From assembly GCF_004379255.2 (NCBI RefSeq), contig NC_056037.1, positions 15,200,902-15,264,901 on the forward strand: a stretch of 64,000 nt of DNA. The letters run 5' to 3'. Position 1 is the first letter of the stretch, and each line of letters opens with the position of its first letter. A model generated the notes under the pieces. The model had not been told where the DNA came from and made no database searches. It was given only the letters and a program-made list of their open reading frames with translations. The DNA is from Salvia splendens (lineage: Eukaryota; Streptophyta; Magnoliopsida; Lamiales; Lamiaceae). Both the position numbers and the translations under genes were made by a program. Of the stretch, positions 46,280 through 55,921 are shown one piece after another.

Positions 46280-49200
46280 ATGAACGGACGCAATCGTGAT
46301 CCGATTCCTCCGTCCGATGACACTTCAAGCCCCTATTTTCTTCATCCGAGTGATAATCCCGGTGTAATCCTTGTTCCACGATTATTGATCAGATCTAACG
46401 ACTCTACATGGAGTCGATCTTTCACCACAGCTCTTCTAGCCAAAAACAAGTTGGTTTTTGTTGATGGATCTATAGTTCGACCAAATGGAGATGATCTTCT
46501 TCATCAAGCATGGATCAGATGCAATAGCATGGTCGTTGCTTGGATACGCAATTCGGTTTCACAACAAATCTGCTCGAGTGTTATGTTTTTGGATAATGCA
46601 TATGATATTTGGTCAGATTTGAAAGATCATTTCTCGATTGGAGATTCTGCTCGTTTCTATCAACTAAGGCAACAATTGATGACTCTAAATCAAGGAAGCT
46701 TCGATGTTAGCAGCTACTTCATAAATCTGAGATCAGTTTGGGATGAGTTCAGAAGCACTCAGCCTATTTCCCGGTGCACTTGTAATCGGTGCACATGTAA
46801 TAGCTCGAGCAGATGGCATCAACACCAGGAGAATGAGTGCATCATGCAGTTTTTGATTGGCTTAAATTCTACCTTCTCTCAGATCAGATCAAATATTCTG
46901 GCAATCACTCATTTGCCATCACTTTCTAATGTTTTTTCCTTAGTAATTCAGGAAGAGAGGCAACGAAGCATTAATGGAAAAGATATATCCTCATCTTATT
47001 CATCAGCCTCTACTCCAATCTCAAGTGAACAACCGTTTGCTAATAATGCCTCTAACTTTGGCAGAGGATTCAACAAGTTTCTGTGCACTCATTGTGGTAA
47101 AATTAATCATAATGTTGATAAATGTTTCTTTCTCCATGGTTTTCCTCCATGATATGGAAGAGATAAGCCTAAACCTACTGGATTCCCTCAATCAACTCTA
47201 TACAAGCAGAGATCTGTCAATTTTGTTGAAGATAATTCAGATTCATCTAATTGGAATGGATCTCAATCTGGATCTCCATTTGTTGCTGCAAATCTACCAA
47301 GTCTGGACCAATATCAGCAGCTTGTGAATCTCTTGCAAAGTCAATTCCACACTCGAAACTCTCTCACCACCTCTGATTCTGCTCAAACTCCACAAGTAAA
47401 TTCTCAACCTCAAGCTGCAGCGTTCTTTGGTACGGTTTGCATTTCTTCTTCTATTTACAGTTTATCTTCATCCTACTCTAGCCTATCTACATGGATTTTA
47501 GACACAGGTGCTACACACCATGTCTATTATGATTCATCTTTGCTCACATCAGCTTCTCCAATATCCAATGCCTCTGTTAACCTACCCAATGGTCAAACAG
47601 CTCTTATAACTCATATAGGTACTGTTATTCTCACTCCACATATCACCCTCACATCTGTTTTATATGTGCCTTCCTTCTCATTCAACCTTCTTTCTGTCAG
47701 TGCATTGACTAAACACACCTCATGCATTGTCACTCTCACTCATTATCATTTCCAAATTCAGGAAGCTACACTGGGGATCATGATTGGGAAGGGTAAACGT
47801 GTTGGAAATCTCTACATACTTGACCTACCTCAATACTCAAAGAATGATTCAAGTATGCCTCAAAATTCCACACCCACTGACACTGATGTTTCTGATCCAT
47901 CTGTATGTGTAAACTCTGTTGTTAGTTTGGATGTATGGCACCAACGTTTGGGCCACCCTTCATTGAATAAACTCAAGCTTTTGTCTAGAATTTTACCAGC
48001 TTCTAATTCTCAGACATCTTCATGTCATATTTGTCCATTAGCTAAACATAGAAAACCAGCTTTTCCTGACTCCACAAACAAATCTTCAGCCATCTTTGAT
48101 TTGATCCATTGTGATGTATGGGGGCCTTTTCATTCTCCTACGCACAATGGATTCAAATATTTCCTCACTATTGTTGATGATTTCTCCCGTTTTGTTTGGA
48201 CTTTTCTATTCACTCAGAAATCAGAAGTACCAAACATAATGTCCCAATTCTTTTCTACCATTCATACTCAGTTTTCTAAGAAGATAAAGGTGATAAGATC
48301 TGATAACGCACCTGAATTCAACCTATCTTCTTTGCTCCCTATATATGGAACAATATCTCAACACTCATGTGTAGAAACTCCCCAACAAAACGCAAGAGTG
48401 GAAAGAAAACACCAACACCTCTTAAATGTTGCAAGAAGTCTGCTATTCCAGTCACATTTACCTAATGAATTCTGGGGAGAGTGTGTTTTGACAGCCTCAT
48501 TTCTTGTAAACAGACTTCCATCCTATGCTTTACCCAACAAATTGACCCCATTCTAACTCTTGTTCAACAAATCTCCATCATACTCAAATATGAGAGTGTT
48601 TGGATGTCTTTGTTTTGCCTCAACATTGGAGAAAGACAAAGATAAGTCTTCACCAAGAGCCATAAAGTGTATTTTTATTGGCTATCCATCTGGATACAAA
48701 GGATATAAAGTGATGGACTTGGAAAATAACAACATTTTTATCAGCCGAAATGTTGTTTTTCATGAGGCAGAGTTCCCTCTTTCCAAACAAAATCCAGCTA
48801 TTTTCCCAGATCTTTCCCTACCTATACTATCAAACTCTCAACCCCATCAAAACACTAATCTTTCTGTTCCCTTTCTGCCACAGCAAAATACTCCCCAACC
48901 TCAGCCTCAGCCAGACTCTCCTCTACCAGAAAATGTCAATATTCCATCATCCACAACAACACAACGTTCTAGTTCAGAGAGAGTTATGAAAACCCCAATC
49001 CATCTCACTGATTACATATGTAATTCAGTGGCTTCCTCTTCAAAGTATCCTATCTCCTCATATTTCTCACTTGCCAAAATCTCTCAGCCTTATCTACAAT
49101 TCATCATTCTTCTTTCCAATCTTACTAAGCCTAACTCCTACAAACAAGCTGCACAGCACCCTGAGTGGGTATTGGCTATGCAAGAAGAATTACAAGCTCT

Positions 49201-50689
49201 GATAAGGACTGACACATGGTTGATTACAGTATTGCCTCCAGAGAAAGTCCACATATCTTGTAAATGGGTGTATAAAATCAAGTTTAAGGTTGATGCTTCA
49301 GTAGAGCAGTATAAGGCTCGCTTAGTTGCTAAGGGTTTCACACAACAAGCTGGAGTGGACTTCCATGACACTTTTTCATCTATTGCAAAACTCACCACAG
49401 TGAAAATGGTCCTTGCTCTTGCATCTATACATGGTTGGAAGCTTGCCCATCTTGACATCAACAATGCTTTCCTATATGGTGAGCTAGATGAAGAAATATA
49501 TATGGCGTTACCTCCAGGTTTGATCATTCCAAAAACTCTAAAAACTTCAGCAGGATCTGGACAGCTTGTCTGCAAGCTTAGAAAATCTCTCTATGGGCTT
49601 AAACAAGCCTCTAGACAATGGTATTTGAAATTCTCACAAGTTTTGGCTGGTTATGGATTATCTCAATCTGCATCTGATCATTCCTATTTTTATAAACACT
49701 CAAATGATGGATCATTTTTTGGGATAGTCATCTATGTAGATGACATTCTTGTAGCCTCAAGTGATGATGCACAGATTGTGAGCTTCAAGGAATTTCTTAC
49801 TAATCACTTCAAGTATAAAGATCTAGGAGCTCCTAAGTATTTTCTTGGGATCGAAATTGCAAGAAATCACAGTGGGATATTCATTTCACAGCACAAATAT
49901 GACTTAGATCTTGTCACTGATGCTGGCCTCCTTGGCTGTAAACCCTCAAATATCCCCATGGATTCTTCTAAAACTCTGCAGCAGGATGAAGGGGAACTCC
50001 TTTCTGATCCCACAGCCTATAGAAGACTCATTGGCTGATTGGTTTCTCTGTGCATAACAAGGCCAGATATCACATTTGCGGTAAACAAACTCAGCCAATT
50101 CTTGGCTAATCCTCACTCTGGCCATATGCTAGCCGCTGAGAAAGTTCTTAGATACTTGAAACGTACTTTGGGGCATGGTCTTTTCTACTCAGCACAAGCA
50201 GAACCAACCTTAAGCATATTTTCCGATGCTGATTGGGCTGCTTGTCCAGATACAAGAAGAAGCATCTCAGGTTTTTGTTTGTTTCTTGGTAGTTCTCTGA
50301 TATCTTGGCGTTCTAAGAAGCAGCATACGGTCTCTAGATCCTCCGCTGAGTCCGAATACAGAGCAATGGCATTGGCTTGCTGTGAAGTTGTTTGGATCTT
50401 AGCTTTACTCAAAGATTTTGGGGTAGAGATCAAGCAACCGGTTCCTCTATATTGTGATAATCAAGCCGCGGTGTATATCAGTTCAAATCCTGTGTTTTAC
50501 GAGCGCATGAAACACATAGAGATTGATTGTCATTTGGTTCGAGAGAAATTACTTGAGGGTGTGATCAAACCCGTTCATATACACAACAACCTTCAACTTG
50601 CCGACATATTCACCAAGCCTTTGTCTACAACACCTTTTCACACACTTTTATCCAAGATGGATTTCACAACTGTGTATAGTCCATCTTGA
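46280..50689 (+). pseudogene. Copia gag-pol with three in-frame stop codons
   Basis: All parts share one reading frame of about 1,470 codons. Gag begins MNGRNRDPIPPSDD and has FLHPSDNPG and a knuckle CTHCGKINHNVDKC. Protease is LDTGATHHV, then WHQRLGH, integrase HCDVWGPF and SDNAPEF, reverse transcriptase YVDDILVAS, and RNase H ADWAACPDTRRS ... CDNQAAVYI. Stops are TGA at 47150-47152 (expected Gly), TAA at 48554-48556 (expected Glu) and TGA at 50036-50038 (expected Arg). Each is one base from the family codon. No frameshift was seen. As it stands the element can make only Gag. Confidence 0.92.
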
Positions 50690-50696
50690 GGGGGGC

Positions 50697-51029
50697 TATT
50701 AGATCATATATACACAGCAACACAGCACACGTGTGTATGCACCATGCAGCAGCTATGCACACGTGAGATCGAGGAAAAAAGGAAGCTTCGAGAGACTAGC
50801 CAATGGCTATCTTAGCTCAACGGCTATTTCTGTTTGTTAGTTATAGTTTGTTAAAGTTAGTTAGTTAGCTATCCTTGCTGTCATTAGATATTTTGTGTTT
50901 CATTGTTTTGTTAGCTCGCTTAGTATATAAGTGTGTAGTTCTCTTTGTAATCTCACTTTTTACACAATCAATAATAGAAGCTCGATTCTTTCTCTTCAGT
51001 TCAATCATGTTTGGATCATAAACTTTTCA
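50697..51029 (+). repeat. 3' LTR of nested Copia
   Basis: It follows a polypurine tract (CTTGAGGGGGGC, about 50685-50696). It differs from the 5' LTR at a handful of bases and is 2 bp shorter. Confidence 0.9.
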
Positions 51030-51340
51030 ATAATAAGAAATTAACGATAAGAAAGCAACGATAGATGCGATGGATCCACGGCCCAATGCTCACGATCAAT
51101 CACACTCTCAACATGCTCTTCAAAGGTGGTGGCCTCCTCTATTTATACTACTCCCCCTTCACGTGTATTGCATTTCTCCAAGTCGGCGCGCCACCTCAGC
51201 AAGCTGACTAGGATGTATCATGTGCCTTATTACTCCACGTCATCTTTATTTAAGTATTAAGATAATGCACCTCCTTGCTATCACAAGGATGCGCTCGTTG
51301 CATGCATGCTATACTCACGGCTCAAGTCATGCATGCAACA
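51030..51340 (-). repeat. 5' LTR of the decayed chromovirus, outer part
   Basis: Continuation of the split LTR after the Copia, beginning with the second ATAAT copy and ending GCATGCAACA at 51340. Confidence 0.88.
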
Positions 51341-51413
51341 ATAGCCCTCCCAGTTTTCCACCTCTACAAGAACATACCCATCACCTGAAGGCACTCATTC
51401 GTAGAGTCGGAAG

Positions 51414-51637
51414 ATGATGGTGGAGGAGACGGTGCGGAGGCGGAAGAGTGGAGATCTCAGAGTGAAAATCAAGGCGGCGAAAGATCTGAGGAAGTCGTCC
51501 AGCTCGAATTCCAAGTCCGCCTTGCGCGACCGCTTCGCCACCGCCGACGCAATTGAGCCACTTGTTTCGATACTCCATGGCTCGCTGCCGCTCGCTGCCC
51601 TCCTCGCGCTCCTCAACCTCGCTGCTCGGAATCAGAG
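51414..51637 (+). pseudogene. First exon of an ARM-repeat (U-box-like) protein, rest missing
   Basis: The frame begins MMVEETVRRRKSGDLRVKIKAAKDLRK and continues to DAIEPLVSILHGSLPLAALLALLNLAARNQR, ending at a donor (CAGAG|GTCC, 51637/51638). It resembles the first exon of plant armadillo-repeat proteins related to U-box E3 ligases. Later exons are not found downstream; a TRIM and a different ARM pseudogene follow instead. The chromovirus LTR lies only about 75 bp upstream. It is probably a fragment, though a gene with distant exons cannot be ruled out. Confidence 0.6.
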
Positions 51638-51714
51638 GTCCTCCCCCTCTCTCGCACGCGCTTTTGTATTTTTATTTTATTTCTGAAACATGCATATGGA
51701 TTCGTGAATCAATT

Positions 51715-52266
51715 TATTAGAAATGGACCACTCACCCCTTAAAAGGCCTCATAAGGGGGAGGGTTATCCATACTTATATAGATTAGATGGGATCTTCACC
51801 AAGTCGATGTGGGACAGAATTTAGAGAATTTAACACGCCCCCTCACGTGTGGGCCGGAAAGGACATCGGTCTTCCATCACGTGGGTAGACAATGCAAGAG
51901 AAACCATCATCGATGTGGGCCGGAAAGGACATCGGTCTTCCACTCGTGAGGTAGATAAGAGATAAAGAGAAAACCATCATCCCTCACGTGTGGGCCGGAA
52001 AGGACATCGGTCTTCCATCACGTGGGTAGACAATGCAAGAGAAACCATCATCGATGTGGGCCGGAAAGGACATCGGTCTTCCACTCGTGAGGTAGATAAG
52101 AGATAAAGAGAAAACCATCATCAACTTGGGCCCGCTCTGATACCATATTAGAAATGGGCCACTCACCCCTTAAAAGGCCTCATAAGGGGGAGGGTTATCC
52201 ACACTTATATAGATTAGATGGGATCTTCACCAAGTCGATGTGGGACAGAATTTAGAGAATTTAACA
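51715..52266 (-). mobile_element. TRIM (miniature LTR retrotransposon), 552 bp
   Basis: Two 121-bp LTRs (51715-51835 and 52146-52266) enclose 310 bp with no coding frame. CAATT flanks both ends (51710-51714 and 52267-52271). On the minus strand the primer site TGGTATCAGAGC abuts the LTR at 52145. Read on the minus strand the LTR runs TG...TA, a non-canonical end pair. The interior is a near-exact duplication of about 140 bp (51841-51979 and 51980-52120). It must be mobilised in trans. Confidence 0.92.
51773..51815 (-). promoter_or_regulatory. snRNA-type USE plus TATA box in TRIM LTR
   Basis: On the minus strand GTCCCACATCG (51815 to 51805) is followed by TATATAAG (51780 to 51773). The gap is 24 bp, the spacing of plant polymerase III snRNA genes such as U6. 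The same pair recurs in the other LTR, with the USE at 52246 to 52236. A TTTT run lies a short way downstream and would tend to stop polymerase III early. Confidence 0.55.
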
Positions 52267-52271
52267 CAATT

Positions 52272-53378
52272 GATGATCAAAATTTGGAATCGTTGTGGTG
52301 ATTGTTATATTTGAAAATAAATCGATCGAATTTGAGAATTTTGGATTTGTAACTTGATGTCTTAGCGTTCTAATTAGTTTCAACCACGTATTGAGTCATT
52401 GTTTGGTTAAGAATTATCCAAGTAGTGTGTGCTTAGTGTTGATTAATGTGATTTTCTTCTTCAGTGAAGTGTTGTGCTTTGGAGAGGATTTGCACAGGGT
52501 TTGCACTGAGTTGTATCCGTCATTTTGGAGAGGATTTGCACCTGAATTTTGGAGAGGATTTGCACAGGGTTGTGTCTGTCATTTCGTCGATTACAGTGCT
52601 TTGACGACATCGCAGCTATCTCCGATAATAGAAGAGGTATTTCGTGGAATGTCAGTGATAGATATATACCAGAAACACGTTTATATAGAAGGAGAATGAG
52701 AGGAACGATGGCGCGAAAGAGAAAGGATGAAGAACAAAGGTAGATGTCGATTGAAATTAATCTTCTACTTCCCTTTGTGATTTAGATGTCGATTGAAATT
52801 GCACACACTAATGTTTTGTGCAAAGAACAAAGGTAGAAACTTTCTCAGATTCTTGTTTTCTTTTCTGCTTGTGTGTTTGATGTTGTGGGTCAGGTAGTTG
52901 TGAGGATCTCTTCTTTATTGATTCAAGCTGAATTTAAGAGACTATCGATTCTGTTTTGTGAGGAAATTTTCCAAGGAAAAGAATTTACGGTTTTTCTTTA
53001 GTGATTCTGAATGAACTCTGGGATCAATGCTCATTCTTGGCTTAATTTTGTGCATTGCTTTCACTCAGCTCTCTCTCTTTCAGTAAAAATGAGGATTTTG
53101 TGATCATGCAAGATTCTTGTAGCCCATAATTTAGACTCACTTCTTCCTATGAATTTATTGCTGTGTTTTTTTATTAACGAGTGATGTATAATATAATCTT
53201 ACATGATTGCAACTTCTCCACATCTCTCATTTTTAAAACATTTTTTGCTCATTTGAGAAGCTACCTACAAAGATCTGGTTAACAATTTGCACTAAAAAAT
53301 TTGCGATTCTTCAAATATTGATGTTTTCTTGACTGTTTACTATTTTTCAGTGCTTGGTGATAGCTTGACTAGCAATCA
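52272..53378. other. Region between TRIM and ARM pseudogene
   Basis: No gene is recognised. The phrase TTTTGGAGAGGATTTGCAC recurs with variation at 52475-52570, a small local repeat. The sequence has intron-like T-richness and may be relict intron or spacer. Confidence 0.4.
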
Positions 53379-53975
53379 TGGTTGATGGTAGTGGAGAGAA
53401 CTCTTTTTCGGCTGAAGAATGGATCTCGTGCGCTCAAGAGCTCGTCCCGAGGGCATTGGGGAACGAAGGGAAGTGAAAGGGGGGAGGTCGAAGGTGATCG
53501 TTTAAAAACTGGCTGTCACAGCTTCTGATCTATCCAGCCATCTTTGATTTTCGAGGAATGCTCTGTGCAAGGAGCAGCTGCAGGCCATGTCAAAGACGTG
53601 ATTCAATTGACAGATGTGTGTGTGAGGGAGAAATACGAGGGGAAGCTTTGGATGCAGATGATCTTGATGCGATAACTTGAATCTTCGTGATTGTGGGCTG
53701 TTGATCAAGACAGGGGGGTGCTAGGGGAGGTGTCGTTCCCGTCTGCTGCAACGAGTAGTTGTGCAGAGCCGGAGGTTGCAGTCCATGGCAATTTGAAAGA
53801 GTTCCACACCCGCCTCCAGATTTGGAGGCGAAGCACAAGGTGCTCGACAGCCTAGTGGAGGTGATGAAGGAGGACGAGAAGAATGTGTTGCCATGATTGT
53901 AACGAGCAATATTGGAGCTTATATTGATCCATTTGCTCACCGCCACTTCGCCTCGGATCATGGAGGCTGTAGTGT
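53379..53975 (+). pseudogene. Decayed ARM-repeat protein gene, N-terminal part
   Basis: The start ATG is kept (MVDGSGENSFSAEEWIS, then AQELVPRALG), but a stop follows within about 32 codons. Later similarity is spread over shifting frames: SDLSSHL, NALCKEQLQAM, DVCVREKYEGKL, LNLRDCGLLIKTG, SFPSAATSSCAEPEVAVHGNLKE, EAKHKVLDSLVEVMKEDEKNVL and SNIGA. This order matches the N-terminal half of plant vacuolar protein 8-like ARM proteins as I recall them. At least five frame changes or stops are present. It is not the same gene as the exon at 51414. Confidence 0.7.
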
Positions 53976-54419
53976 AGCCGCCATTTTTTTCGAATCAAGT
54001 ATGAACAAGGGCAGATAGACATTTCACTATTGAATTTAGGGTCAGCATTGTCATTTTCTATCATTTTACACATGTGGCAATTTGTAGAAAGGCTTGTAAC
54101 AAACACATGCTAAAGAATTTGCTTAGGCCTTCCACAATAGGAATAGTCCAGTAATAGCCTAGCCACAAACTCCTCCTGGCACATCATCAACACTAAAAAT
54201 CCTCCTGTCACTTCATCAAAACAAGCAAATAGTCCAGCCATAGCCTAGCCACATCACTCAAAATTATATAAAACAAATAATTAACAATCACACAAAATAC
54301 GGAATTAAATTTACGACACAGATACGGGAAAATTCAATAATAATATTAAAAATTTAAAAAGTACATTAATTAAAAAACACACTTCATTAAAATTAAAATA
54401 ACATTACAACATCCTCATT

Positions 54420-54866
54420 AATGAGTTTGTCCCACATCGAAAGTGGAACATAAAACATTCAAGGATGTCTCTATAAAAGAGAAACAACCAAGAATGAGTT
54501 TGTCCCACATCGAAAGTGGAACATAAAACATTCACGGATGTCTCTATAAAAGAGAAACAACCAAGAATGAGTTTGTCCCACATCGAAAGTGGAACATAAA
54601 ACATTCACGATGTCTCTATAAAATAGAAACAACCAAGAATGAGTTTGTCCCACATCGAAAGTGGAACATAAAACATTCAAGGATGTCTCTATAAAAGAGA
54701 AACAACCAAGAATGAGTTTGTCCCACATCAAAAGTGGAACATAAAACATTCAAGGATGTCTCTATAAAAGAGAAACAACCAAGAATGAGTTTGTCCCATA
54801 TCGAAAGTGGAACATAAAACATTCACGGATGTCTCTATAAAATAGAAACAACCAAGAATGAGTTTC
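54420..54866 (+). repeat. 73-bp tandem array, six full units plus a partial one
   Basis: Units start at 54420, 54493, 54566, 54638, 54711 and 54784, with a partial copy at 54857. The third unit has lost one base. Each holds GTCCCACATCG, 32 bp, then TATAAAAG or TATAAAAT. In the fifth unit the motif reads CCCACATCA, and in the sixth CCCATATCG. Open frames across the array on the minus strand are repeat by-products. Confidence 0.92.
54429..54479 (+). promoter_or_regulatory. snRNA-type USE plus TATA box, first unit of array
   Basis: GTCCCACATCG at 54429-54439 matches RTCCCACATCG, and TATAAAAG lies at 54472-54479. The 32-bp gap is close to the 33-34 bp of polymerase II snRNA genes. Three more units keep a perfect motif. 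No snRNA-like sequence follows any unit. Confidence 0.55.
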
Positions 54867-55095
54867 ATAAAAAAACATTAAATAAAAAAAAATTAAAAAA
54901 TCCGCTGGGCGATGCGCTCGGCGATCCGGAGCCTGCAATGACGCCGAGCGGATCGCCCAGCGCCCACACATCGCCTAGCGCTAGGCGATTTTTTTCCCGA
55001 AAACCGGCTCGGCGGTTACAATGGTTGGCCTAGCGGACCGCCTAGCCCCGGGGCTCGGTTAGGCGGTACGCTAGGCGCCATTGTGGATGGCCTTA

Positions 55096-55439
55096 ATGCG
55101 GGAAATCTGTACCAAATAATGTACAATATGGAAAAGACTCTCCCACAATATGTGAAAAGCTTTTATCCGTAAACTTATTAAAACCTCATCAATTCTACCA
55201 ATCACACCCTTAGGTATAAGTGTGTTAATCTTTTATTAAGTATTAAGTGTGTTAATTTTTTATTTTAAATATTTTTTTTCATATTTAACGATTAATTGTA
55301 TTTTAATCTAATTGATGAATTTAATATAGTCCAAAATATAGTACCTAGCACTTAAAATGTGTAAGATCAAATAGGTTTTTTTTACTAGCATATGAGACCA
55401 ATTTTAGACTTTTAAATGCGATTAACTATTTTTTACAAA
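55096..55439. other. AT-rich spacer
   Basis: No gene is recognised. The 16-mer CTACCAATCACACCCT at 55195-55210 is the exact inverse of 40542-40557. Confidence 0.45.
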
Positions 55440-55865
55440 AATGTGTGAAGATGTCAAATGTAAAAGATCAACACAAGAAATTTACGTGGTTCGATCCACA
55501 ACCGGATCTACATCCACGGACAAAGTTGGAGACGATTTATTAAGAACACAATTGGAGAAACAATTACAATACACTCAATCTTTCCAGCTCGCTACTCAAT
55601 CGGAGAAATGCTACTCGACTGTGAAAATTCAACTAGCTAGCTAACGATTACAATGTGTATTCACTCCTCTGAATTTTTCTTCTTGATTCTACTGGAATCA
55701 CGCATGTGAAGGTGAAGGAATTCTATTAAAAGCCTAACTGAATCAGAACAGTTGCAACGGCTGGATTAGAAGAATAAAAACTCAACCAATACTTGGGCCT
55801 CCGAGATTGGGCCATGAATTATTTGCTTGGGCTTGATTGGTTGATTCGGCCACACAAACCCAACA
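55440..55865 (-). repeat. Probable 3' LTR of the decayed Copia
   Basis: On the minus strand it starts TGTTGGGTTTGTG after a purine-rich AGCCAAGGTGGAG. The far end, near 55440-55460, is uncertain because no second copy is available for comparison. Confidence 0.6.
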
Positions 55866-55921
55866 AACTCCACCTTGGCTGCATCCACCAACAAATCATC
55901 TCCACCTTCGCTAAAGCTTTC

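Larger units (their letters stand above)
45872..51029 (+). mobile_element. Ty1/Copia element nested in the chromovirus LTR
   Basis: LTRs 45872-46206 (335 bp) and 50697-51029 (333 bp) differ at only a few positions by eye. ATAAT flanks both sides (45867-45871 and 51030-51034), and the uninterrupted LTR at 40792-41262 confirms the empty site. The LTR ends are TA...CA, not TG...CA. The gag-pol frame is in one register with three stop codons. It is younger than the element it hit. Confidence 0.94.
40792..51340 (-). mobile_element. Decayed Ty3/Gypsy chromovirus, 5' LTR split by a Copia element
   Basis: Minus-strand order: 5' LTR (51340-45712, interrupted by 45872-51034), primer site, gag-pol remnants (45621-41274), 3' LTR 41262-40792. 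LTR ends on the plus strand are TGATACGG...GCATGCAACA. The five flanking bases are ATTGC on the left and ATAGC on the right, an imperfect target duplication, as expected for an older insertion. Without the nested Copia the element would be about 5.4 kb. Confidence 0.9.
54126..55092. mobile_element. PIF/Harbinger-type MITE carrying a tandem array
   Basis: Ends are GGCCTTCCACAATAGG and, reverse complemented, GGCCATCCACAATGGCGCC. TTA flanks both sides (54123-54125 and 55093-55095), the duplication of this superfamily. The right quarter is GC-rich with GCTAGGCG and GCCTAGCG motifs able to pair. There is no transposase. A 73-bp array fills the middle. Confidence 0.85.

Noticed and set aside
54420..54866. 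CRISPR-like array
   Set aside because: The units are directly tandem without unique spacers, and the genome is eukaryotic.
54404..54971. Overlapping minus-strand frames with repeated FYVPLSMWDKLILGCFSF
   Set aside because: They come from the 73-bp array inside a MITE, have no start or family support, and shift frame between units.
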